The notes under the pieces: model-generated
What the model saw: only the letters and a program-made list of their open reading frames with translations
The model's database searches: none
What the model was told of the DNA's origin: nothing
Shown here: in pieces, positions 1 to 5,678 of the stretch
How positions within the stretch are numbered: the first letter of the stretch is position 1
Layout of the letters: every line of letters starts with the position of its first letter
Translations under genes and position numbers: made by a program
DNA from: Haloferacaceae archaeon
GTDB taxonomy: Archaea; Halobacteriota; Halobacteria; Halobacteriales; Haloferacaceae
DNA length: 8,522 bases
Direction of reading: 5' to 3'
Assembly: GCA_028274825.1 (NCBI GenBank)
Contig: JAQCMZ010000055.1
Location: forward strand, 1 to 8,522

Positions 1-95
1 CATGAGCATCCCCACGGATTCTTCCCGAGGTGGATGCTCGGTGGTTCTGCAACCCTGCAATCTCCACCGCTCAGGATTCGGCCGTCGCCAGACTG
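1..95. repeat. Left copy of a 95-bp direct repeat (pair with 8428-8522)
   Basis: This sequence recurs at 8428-8522 with one mismatch (T at 45, G at 8472). It contains an 8-bp stem, GAGCATCC (4-11) with GGATGCTC (32-39), then a 6-bp stem, CGGTGG (39-44) with CCACCG (64-69). Its right edge lies inside a third hairpin, CGCCAGAC (86-93) with GTCTGGCG (97-104) around a TGC loop. No reading frame through it looks like a protein. The repeat may extend beyond the window on the left. It could be a dispersed element on which an assembly broke, or the overlap of a circular or tandem molecule. Confidence 0.9.
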
Positions 96-304
96 CGTCT
101 GGCGGGCAGTCACGCGCAGGCGACGCGGTCACGCGGAGGAGGATGTCAATCTGACCCGTGTGATTCATGAACCCGAGATCACCAACCTGTGTCTCCTCGA
201 GCAGAAAAGCTGTTATTCGGGCCTGCGTGCAGCCCTGACCACAGTTTCGGTCTGTCTGTGTTGTGACTGTCGGCTCTGCGGGCGACAGCACTGGACTGTG
301 TCGG

Positions 305-357
305 AAGGGAAACCCCTATGTGAGAGACTCCACTCTAGACAGGTGGGAACAGTATAG
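305..357 (+). promoter_or_regulatory. Possible promoter of the rps15 cluster
   Basis: Two weak candidates precede rps15. One is a purine-rich stretch followed by CCCCTATG (near 306-320). The other is GGGAAC followed by AGTATAG (345-357), which resembles an archaeal BRE plus TATA box. The second would start transcription near 378 and give a leader of about 100 nt that includes the stem-loop at 407-438. Neither matches the haloarchaeal TTTAWA consensus well, so the placement is tentative. Confidence 0.3.
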
Positions 358-406
358 CCGCAAATCTGACTCGCGTGTGGTGCGCTTGGGATTGCGGTAG
401 TGCGTT

Positions 407-438
407 CGGCTGTGCGCTCGTGATCGAGGGGACAGCCG
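407..438 (+). promoter_or_regulatory. Stem-loop in the putative rps15 leader
   Basis: CGGCTGT (407-413) pairs with ACAGCCG (432-438). Inside, after a 3-by-3 internal loop, CTCG (417-420) pairs with CGAG (425-428) around a TGAT loop. It ends 39 nt before the rps15 start. Bacterial S15 genes are often autoregulated through leader structures. A similar role here is only inference. Confidence 0.35.
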
Positions 439-477
439 CTATCACACATTCTGCGGTTGTGCCGTTCCAACTCATAT

Positions 478-948
478 ATGGCACGAATGCACACACGACG
501 CCGTGGCTCGTCCGGTTCGGACCGACCCACGGTAGACGACCCACCGGAGTGGAGTGATGTCGACGCGGACGCTATTGAGGACCGCGTCGTCGAGTTGGCT
601 GAGCAGGGCCACGAGCCTGCTGTAATCGGCCTGAAATTGCGCGATGAAGGAGTCAGAGGCGTTCCAATACCTGACGTGAAACTGGCAACTGGCAAGAAGG
701 TGACCGAAATTCTCGAAGACCACGACGCGGCCCCCGAGATTCCATCGGACCTTCGGAACCTCATCGAACGGGCGATTCGGCTGCGCGAGCACATGGGAGA
801 ACATCCGCAGGATGTCCAAAACAAGCGGGCGCTACAGAATACCGAAGCGAAGATCCGCCGACTCGCGGACTATCATCGTGGCGGCAAACTAGACGAAGAC
901 TTCGTCTACAGCCATGAAATCGCCGTCGAACTGCTTGAGGGCCAGTAA
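478..948 (+). CDS. rps15: Small-subunit ribosomal protein uS15 (S15P/S13e)
   Basis: Component of the 30S subunit that binds the central domain of 16S rRNA during assembly. The 156-residue product begins MARMHTRRRGSS, the typical archaeal/eukaryotic S13e-type N-terminus, followed by an acidic linker containing PPEWSDVD that is usual in haloarchaea. The S15 helical core fills roughly residues 70-150, with KRALQNTEAKIRRLADYHR as the rRNA-binding helix pair. An upstream in-frame ATG at 457 would add seven residues unlike the family, so the ATG at 478 is preferred. No Shine-Dalgarno site precedes it. It is the first gene of a compact cluster, and the next gene starts 3 nt after its stop. Confidence 0.96.
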   Translation: MARMHTRRRGSSGSDRPTVDDPPEWSDVDADAIEDRVVELAEQGHEPAVIGLKLRDEGVRGVPIPDVKLATGKKVTEILEDHDAAPEIPSDLRNLIERAIRLREHMGEHPQDVQNKRALQNTEAKIRRLADYHRGGKLDEDFVYSHEIAVELLEGQ

Positions 949-951
949 CGG

Positions 952-2181
952 ATGTCTGAAGCGCGCACCGCTGCTGACTCGGCTCCCGCCGGCGTAGTGA
1001 GTCTCCTCCGAGAGGCCGCGTTCGTGAGACTCGTCGCCACACAAACCGGCGACAGTCTCGCAGCTGCGGGGCTGGTGGCCGAGGCGCTGCGCGCATCCAG
1101 TATCCCGTTCAAAATCGAAACCATCAGCCCAGACTCGCCCGGACATATCAATGTCGATGCGGGACCGGCTGACGCCGTCTGTGTGAGTGTCGGGACTGAT
1201 GAGACGACTGCCGACACGTCGATTTCCGGGTACCCACAGCCTGCGAGTAGTACGGCGTTCGCAGTCGCGAGGGAATTCGATGGTGAGCCGGATCCGGTTC
1301 TCGCGCTGGCAGGAGTCGTCGCCGCAGGGTCGATGCTCGGCACCGATAGTTCTGGGGCCGCGCTGGCAGCCGCCAAAGATTGCGAGCGAGTCAGCCGTCA
1401 CCCCGGAGTCGCGTTCCCTACACCAGCATGGGGACGCGATCTGTGTTCGTCGACGCTGTTACGAGTCCCGGCGTCTGGCGATCCTGAAAGTGCAGAACGG
1501 CTTCTCGATGAGTTCGCGCTCGGAGAAGTGGTCGACCCCGAGAATGGTGACCCCGCTGGTGCCGACAACCACAGTGACGACGACAGGCGACGGCTGGCGT
1601 CAGCACTCGCAGTCGAGGTGACACGGTGTGAGGTTGTGTCGGATCGCGGCGCCGCCGCGGTGGAACGGGTGTTGCGGCCGTACGTGACTGACGAACCCTT
1701 CGCAAGCGTTGGAGGATACGCCGACATCCTCTCTGCGCTCGCCCTCGAGGCTCCCGGGCAGGGACTCGCGCTGATGCTGGCAACTGACCCACAACCGGCT
1801 CGGAAGCAAGCTCTCGATATCTGGCGGTCACACGGCCGGGCCGCTCACCGTGGACTCGATGAGGCGACCATAGGCCGGTACGATGGGGCAACTGTGTTCC
1901 GAGTCTCGGCAGCCAGCACAACGTTGCCGACAATTGCACGATTGGCCCGTGACTTCCAATCGCCCGAGCCGGCGGTAATCGCTCTTACTGATGAATCTGA
2001 ATCGGACCCCGACTACACAGACGCTGTCGTAATCACGACTGAGCCGCGAGAGATTGGCGACGTGACGGCCTCGGCTGCTGCCGAGACTGGCGGAGTCGGC
2101 GGGGGCACAGCTATGCGGGGTCGAGCCCGAATCCAGGGGGATAAGACCGAATTCGTCGCCGCAGTCAGAGAGCGATTATGA
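952..2181 (+). CDS. RecJ-like DHH-family protein with degenerate catalytic motifs
   Basis: A 409-residue protein that I recognise as the RecJ/DHH-type protein haloarchaea carry between rps15 and pcc1. The N-terminal block TGDSLAAAGLVAEALRASSI (about residues 32-51) aligns with DHH motif I, normally DADGxxSAAI, but keeps only one Asp. The stretch ending SVGTDE (about 82-87) stands where motif II normally carries a DLGSG-type Asp. The DHH triad itself is absent, although the following SSTAFAVA segment is kept. Near the C-terminus, GGVGGGTAMRGRARI resembles the DHHA1 substrate motif without its usual His. Nuclease activity is therefore doubtful. A structural, CDC45-like or GINS-binding role is possible by analogy with inactive archaeal RecJ paralogues. 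It begins 3 nt after rps15 and overlaps pcc1 by ATGA. Confidence 0.8.
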   Translation: MSEARTAADSAPAGVVSLLREAAFVRLVATQTGDSLAAAGLVAEALRASSIPFKIETISPDSPGHINVDAGPADAVCVSVGTDETTADTSISGYPQPASSTAFAVAREFDGEPDPVLALAGVVAAGSMLGTDSSGAALAAAKDCERVSRHPGVAFPTPAWGRDLCSSTLLRVPASGDPESAERLLDEFALGEVVDPENGDPAGADNHSDDDRRRLASALAVEVTRCEVVSDRGAAAVERVLRPYVTDEPFASVGGYADILSALALEAPGQGLALMLATDPQPARKQALDIWRSHGRAAHRGLDEATIGRYDGATVFRVSAASTTLPTIARLARDFQSPEPAVIALTDESESDPDYTDAVVITTEPREIGDVTASAAAETGGVGGGTAMRGRARIQGDKTEFVAAVRERL

Positions 2182-2582
2182 CGGACCACAGCGACAGAGG
2201 TGACGACCAGCCGGATGGGAGTCTGGAGAGTAACCCCGCTCGTGATGATCACGACCGCCTGCCCGCTGAGGCTGACTCCGAGCGTGACGTAACAACCAGT
2301 GTGGACGGATCTCGAACAGCGAAGATCCAAACCACACATCGTGATGCTGAGACGATTGCAGCCGCGGTTCGACCAGATAACACCGACTCAATGCGAACGA
2401 CCGTGACGAACGGTCGTGTCACCACGTACATTGAGCGGCAAACCACTGGCGGTCTCGAATCGTCGGTGGACGATTACGTGGTGAACGTGACCGTCGCGGA
2501 GACGGTTCTCGACGCAGTCTCCGCTACCGTGGATGCTCCCGAAAGCACTACCATGGCCGACCAACATCAAGACAATACATGA
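2178..2582 (+). CDS. pcc1: KEOPS complex subunit Pcc1
   Basis: Pcc1 is the small dimerising subunit of the KEOPS complex, which transfers threonylcarbamoyl to A37 of ANN-decoding tRNAs (t6A) together with Kae1, Bud32 and Cgi121. The Pcc1 fold occupies about residues 46-115: RTAKIQTTH, then the family signature AVRPDNTDSM, a strand TTVTNGRVTTYIE, and TGGLESSVDDYVVNVTVAE. The first 45 residues are an acidic, probably disordered extension that I do not expect in the family core. A GTG at 2301 (codon 42) is an alternative start that would leave only the domain. The ATG at 2178 is preferred because it forms an ATGA overlap with the upstream stop. The gene overlaps rps3ae in the same way, so translation is probably coupled. 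Confidence 0.85.
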   Translation: MTDHSDRGDDQPDGSLESNPARDDHDRLPAEADSERDVTTSVDGSRTAKIQTTHRDAETIAAAVRPDNTDSMRTTVTNGRVTTYIERQTTGGLESSVDDYVVNVTVAETVLDAVSATVDAPESTTMADQHQDNT

Positions 2583-3214
2583 GTGAACGATCAGTATCCA
2601 AGCAGAAGCGAGGGAAACAGTGGTATAGTATACTCGCGCCCGAACAGTTCGACCGAGCGGAACTCGGTGAGACAGTGGCAGAAGAGCCGGATCAAGTCAT
2701 CGATCGCACGATCGAGACGACGTTAGGCGACATCACCAACGACGCCGGCGCCAACAACACGAAACTCACCTTCAGAATCACCGACGTAGGCTCCGATACC
2801 GCTTATACGGAGTTTATTAAACACGAGTTGACCCGGGATTACCTGCGCTCGCTGGTGCGGCGCGGAGCGTCCAAAGTCGAGGCGTCAGTGACTGTCTTGA
2901 CGACCGACGATTACCGGGTGAAGATCCAGCCGGTAGCATTCACCACAAAAAAGGCCGACCGCTCCCAGGAGCGGGCGATCCGGCGGATCATGATTGACCA
3001 GGTCAATGCGGCTGGTCTGGAGCGAGACTTCGAGGGTCTCATCGATTCGATTGTCGAGGGACGGCTCTCCTCGGCGATCTACGGCGACGCGAAAACGGTG
3101 TATCCGCTGCGCCGCGTAGAGGTGCAGAAACTGACGCTCGACGCAAGACCTGCAGAAGTTGCCGCCGAGCAAGAAGCCGCTGTCGACGTTGACGAAGCCG
3201 AATCAGACGACTGA
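2579..3214 (+). CDS. rps3ae: Small-subunit ribosomal protein eS1 (S3Ae)
   Basis: Archaeal/eukaryotic-specific 30S protein located near the mRNA exit region. The 211-residue length is normal for the family. Recognisable segments are KQKRGKQWYSILAPEQFD near the N-terminus, KLTFRITDVGSDTAYTEFIKHELTRDY (about 61-87), a strand with DDYRVKIQPVAFT (about 110-122), and KTVYPLRRVEVQKL (about 172-185). It ends in an acidic haloarchaeal tail. The start codon overlaps the pcc1 stop (ATGA) and has no Shine-Dalgarno site, which suggests translation by reinitiation. It is the last gene of the plus-strand cluster, and a GC-rich hairpin follows its stop directly. Confidence 0.95.
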   Translation: MSERSVSKQKRGKQWYSILAPEQFDRAELGETVAEEPDQVIDRTIETTLGDITNDAGANNTKLTFRITDVGSDTAYTEFIKHELTRDYLRSLVRRGASKVEASVTVLTTDDYRVKIQPVAFTTKKADRSQERAIRRIMIDQVNAAGLERDFEGLIDSIVEGRLSSAIYGDAKTVYPLRRVEVQKLTLDARPAEVAAEQEAAVDVDEAESDD

Positions 3215-3215
3215 T

Positions 3216-3238
3216 ACCCCGGATCTTGAGGCCGGGGT
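3216..3238 (+). terminator. GC-rich hairpin directly after rps3ae
   Basis: ACCCCGG (3216-3222) pairs with CCGGGGT (3232-3238) around a 9-nt loop containing TTGAG, 1 nt after the rps3ae stop. It may mark the transcript end of the cluster. The same plan, TACC plus a stem with a TTGAG loop and then a GAATC motif, occurs at 8041-8069. Both could instead be relics of IS200/IS605-type transposon right ends. Confidence 0.4.
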
Positions 3239-3272
3239 TCAGAATCTCCGTTCTCGAACCGGCAGCGAGAGA

Positions 3273-3288
3273 ATTATCGTTTGATAAT
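3273..3288. terminator. AT-rich stem-loop between convergent genes
   Basis: ATTATC (3273-3278) and GATAAT (3283-3288) form a perfect 6-bp stem around GTTT. It lies between the convergent rps3ae and thermosome genes in a short AT-rich patch. It could help end transcription on either strand. No long T-run accompanies it, so this is only a candidate. Confidence 0.3.
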
Positions 3289-3467
3289 ATTCACTGCAGT
3301 TACTGTACTGTCGACAGAGGTGAGACGATGGCTGGTTGAACGGTTCATTACTAACGGGTCGCTGAGCTTCCGCGTCTCCGACACGTACTTCCGGGGTCCT
3401 ATTCGAGGATCAGCACTTCAGCGTCACAACAGGGTAGTGGGTGAGTCGACCCACTGTGTCGGCCCGG

Positions 3468-5045
3468 TCAGGACGCAGAGATCACGTCGTCGATCCGGGA
3501 GATCATTGTAGCGGTTTCAGCGGCCGAAGTGATTGCTTCGGACTTGACAGATACCGGGTCGATGACACCCCGCTCCACGGGATCGGCGATATCGGCCTTA
3601 GAGCCGATGAGACCAGCGGTACCTTCTGTGTTAGCTGCTCGAAGTTCGACCAGCGCGTCGATTGGATCAGTGCCAGCGTTTCTCGCTAGCGTTCGGGGGA
3701 TAGATTCGACGGCATCTGCGAACGCTTCAATAGCGAGTTGTTCGCGACCCTCGAAACTGGAGGCAGTCTCTCGCACGGCCTTGGCGACTGCAATCTCGGC
3801 GGCACCGCCGCCAGGGATCACCGCCTCACTCTCAATAGCGGCGGCGACAGTATCAATCCCGCTTTCAACCGAACGCTCGAGTTCATCTAAGGCATGTTCG
3901 GTGCCGCCGCGGACAAACAGCGTTGCGGCGGAGCCACCGGCGCCCCCCTCGATAAACGTGAGTTGCTCGTCGTACTCCTCGATAGCTACCGAATCTGCAG
4001 TTCCAATCGCGTCGCCGTCGAGTTCCTCTACCCGTGCGACCGTCTCGGCACCGGTCAAGGCAGCGATATCATTCGCCGCAGATGTGTCCACATTTTCGAA
4101 CGAGACGACTCCATCACCACTCAGTGCACCCGCTGTGGTATCTGCGATATCGCCGGTCACGAACACGGCATCTGCACCAGCGTTGGCAATCGTCTCGGCG
4201 TACTCGCGTAATCGCTGTTCTTCCGCCTGCACGGCCGCAGAAAACTGGTCGGTCGAGTCGAACTGGTAGTCGGCATCGATATCGGTCTCTGGGGATTCGA
4301 GATCCGTATCGATAATCGCAATCGACGCATCGGTAACCTCCCCAGGGTGTTCAATTCCGGCTACGTCAAACTCGCGGACGATGCCATCGACAAGACGCGA
4401 CGCAGAGGCGACCCGGCCTGGCTGAGCCTTGACTGCGAGTGCGTCACGACCTATACCGTCGCCGCGTCGAACGGCCCGTACAGCGTCGATTATTAGACCT
4501 GCGAGAGCCTCGGGAGTTAACCCACCGACTCCGCCGCTAGTCATACTAGTCTGGGCCACCTGTCGAAGATGATCGTCGTCGAGCTCGACATCGAGCGTCA
4601 GACTCTCGATTGTCTGTTGAGCCTGGGATAACGCTTCGCGGTATCCCTGGATAATCGTCGTCGGGTGAATATCGTCCATGAGAAGACTCTCAGTCTCATC
4701 CAGCAGTTTTCCCGCCAGTGCGACGGCCGTCGTGGTACCGTCGCCCACTTCTTCGGCCTGGTTTTCGGCAACCTCGACGAGCATCTCTGCGGCTGGGTGC
4801 TCGATATCCATCTCCTCGAGTATGGTCTTCCCGTCGTTGGTCACGACCACATCCCCGGAATCGGAGACCAGCATCTTGTCCATGCCGTTTGGCCCGAGAG
4901 TGGTTCTGACTGACTCAGCCACTGCACGGCCGGCCTGACTGTTTGCTGTCTGTGCGTCTTCTCCTTTCGTCCGTTCGGTGTCCTCGCTGAGGACGAATAA
5001 TGGTTGAGCGCCTGTACGTTGGCGTTGCTGCTCACTCCCTGACAT
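3468..5045 (-). CDS. cct3: Thermosome (group II chaperonin) subunit, tail-less CCT3-like
   Basis: ATP-dependent cytosolic folding chaperonin subunit that assembles into double rings, probably mixed with other thermosome subunits. Clear group II motifs: TTLGPNGMDKMLV (48-60), TNDGKTIL (69-76) with the Asp of NDG, GDGTTTAVALAG (101-112), RGGTEHALDELERS (379-392), VIPGGGAAE (409-417), and RIDDVI (517-522). At 525 residues it stops just after RIDDVI and lacks the GGM-rich tail of CCT1/CCT2-type haloarchaeal subunits, which fits the shorter CCT3 type known from Haloferax. Position 395, where ERxxEDA-type sequences have the catalytic Asp (GroEL Asp398), is Ser. The start at 5045 gives the usual N-terminus (LFVLSEDTERTKGEDAQ) and follows a TATA-like promoter. 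Confidence 0.95.
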   Translation of the reverse strand: MSGSEQQRQRTGAQPLFVLSEDTERTKGEDAQTANSQAGRAVAESVRTTLGPNGMDKMLVSDSGDVVVTNDGKTILEEMDIEHPAAEMLVEVAENQAEEVGDGTTTAVALAGKLLDETESLLMDDIHPTTIIQGYREALSQAQQTIESLTLDVELDDDHLRQVAQTSMTSGGVGGLTPEALAGLIIDAVRAVRRGDGIGRDALAVKAQPGRVASASRLVDGIVREFDVAGIEHPGEVTDASIAIIDTDLESPETDIDADYQFDSTDQFSAAVQAEEQRLREYAETIANAGADAVFVTGDIADTTAGALSGDGVVSFENVDTSAANDIAALTGAETVARVEELDGDAIGTADSVAIEEYDEQLTFIEGGAGGSAATLFVRGGTEHALDELERSVESGIDTVAAAIESEAVIPGGGAAEIAVAKAVRETASSFEGREQLAIEAFADAVESIPRTLARNAGTDPIDALVELRAANTEGTAGLIGSKADIADPVERGVIDPVSVKSEAITSAAETATMISRIDDVISAS

Positions 5046-5059
5046 GGCTACATTAGAGT

Positions 5060-5095
5060 CTATATAGCGCTTCGGCTTAAATTATTATTTCAGTC
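5060..5095 (-). promoter_or_regulatory. Probable thermosome promoter
   Basis: On the minus strand an AT-rich stretch ends in TTTAAG (5081-5076), matching the haloarchaeal TATA element at the right distance for a start near 5053. That would give a leader of only a few nucleotides. A second TATATA (5066-5061) lies too close to the ATG for an ordinary TATA box. No Shine-Dalgarno site is present, consistent with near-leaderless translation. Confidence 0.5.
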
Positions 5096-5115
5096 GGAAA
5101 ATGAATCAATACTGA

Positions 5116-5131
5116 TCAGACCCCCGTCTGA
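5116..5131. repeat. Perfect inverted repeat upstream of thermosome promoter
   Basis: TCAGAC (5116-5121) and GTCTGA (5126-5131) form a 6-bp stem around CCCC. It lies about 70 bp upstream of the thermosome start and about 230 bp downstream of the Trm112 gene. It could be a regulator site for the chaperonin or a late terminator of the upstream transcript. Neither is demonstrated by the sequence. Confidence 0.4.
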
Positions 5132-5357
5132 AAAGTTAGGAATTTCTCTCAAGCCTCCAGACACGTTCTCGCGGTCGTGACGATAGCTGTATTGAGCCAC
5201 CATTTCGGGCCCGTTCAGGACGTATTATGATATTTGCCCCCTATCAGTAGTCAACTCGAAGGCAGCCATCGCGTGCCAGCGGAATAGCGGGAGCAGATGA
5301 TCGCGCTAGTGGTTCTGTGCGGCAGGTTGGTTACCAGAACGTCGGGATCTCGCCCGC

Positions 5358-5552
5358 TCAGGTCGCTGGTTCTTCCTGCATATCGGGCGGTAAGAGATTC
5401 GGGATTCCATCTTCGATTGGATACGTCTCACCACAATCACTGCACGTGAGTGTCCCCCCGAGAATTTCCTCGTCATCCTGCTCGCTGACTTCCAGTTCTA
5501 GTTCGCTTTTATCCATCGGACAGACGATGATGTCCATGAGAGATTCTTTCAT
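5358..5552 (-). CDS. trm112: Trm112-family methyltransferase activator
   Basis: Small zinc-finger-like partner protein that binds and activates several SAM-dependent methyltransferases acting on tRNA, rRNA or release factors in archaea and eukaryotes. The 64-residue product starts MKESLMDIIVCPMDKSELEL and has the family's C-terminal block CSDCGETYPIEDGIPNLLPP (37-56). Cys11, Cys37 and Cys40 are potential metal ligands. A fourth Cys is missing, so a complete four-Cys site cannot form. An upstream in-frame ATG (5639) would add 29 residues unlike the family, so 5552 is chosen. It lies 126 bp downstream of purA on the same strand. A T-rich stretch about 28 nt upstream of the ATG may be its own TATA box. 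Confidence 0.85.
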   Translation of the reverse strand: MKESLMDIIVCPMDKSELELEVSEQDDEEILGGTLTCSDCGETYPIEDGIPNLLPPDMQEEPAT

Positions 5553-5656
5553 ACAACGATTGTTCGCTGGCTTACGCAAAAAGACTCTGGGATTTGTCTC
5601 CAACAGGGTTGGCTGTCTCAGGCGCTCCCAGGTGAACACAACACCCTGATAGATCC

Positions 5657-5668
5657 CACTCTAGAGTG
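5657..5668. repeat. 12-bp perfect palindrome between purA and trm112
   Basis: CACTCTAGAGTG is a perfect palindrome 10 bp after the purA stop. It is too short of loop to make a good RNA hairpin, so a protein-binding site is more plausible than a terminator. It contains CTAG, a tetranucleotide often rare in archaeal genomes. The related CCACTCTAGA also occurs at 330-339. Confidence 0.45.
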
Positions 5669-5678
5669 AACTGACCGA

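Larger units (their letters stand above)
96..477. other. Non-coding region upstream of rps15
   Basis: I see no convincing gene here. The frames through it have frequent rare residues and no recognisable domain. It holds the remainder of the hairpin that ends at 104, two copies of GTCACGCG (109-116 and 128-135), TATA-like motifs near 313-320 and 351-356, and a stem-loop at 407-438 before the rps15 start. No tRNA T-arm motif was found on either strand. Confidence 0.6.
5046..5357. other. Intergenic region between thermosome and Trm112 genes
   Basis: This 312-bp gap holds the chaperonin promoter (5060-5095), a perfect stem-loop at 5116-5131 and an 8-bp palindrome CGGGCCCG (5206-5213). One minus-strand 37-codon frame (5090-5203) is open but overlaps the promoter and has no recognisable features. 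No RNA gene was seen. Confidence 0.6.

Noticed and set aside
378..450. Archaeal H/ACA guide RNA formed by the rps15 leader stem and a following ACA
   Set aside because: The lower stem next to the ACA does not pair beyond 3 bp, and no proper kink-turn is present.
1..477. Possible tRNA, SRP RNA or RNase P RNA upstream of rps15
   Set aside because: No T-arm consensus, no SRP domain IV motif and no RNase P core motif could be found on either strand.
213..824. A 203-codon minus-strand frame across the rps15 leader and the rps15 gene
   Set aside because: It overlaps rps15 on the opposite strand, is very rich in Arg, Ser and Cys, and matches nothing recognisable.
3529..4269. A 246-codon open frame on the plus strand inside the thermosome gene
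   Set aside because: It is antisense to a clearly conserved chaperonin, is mostly Ala/Ser/Pro, and has no domain. High-GC codon bias on the coding strand explains it.
5090..5203. A 37-codon minus-strand frame between trm112 and the thermosome gene
   Set aside because: It reads through the hairpin at 5116-5131 and the chaperonin TATA region, follows a stop codon closely, and shows no family features.
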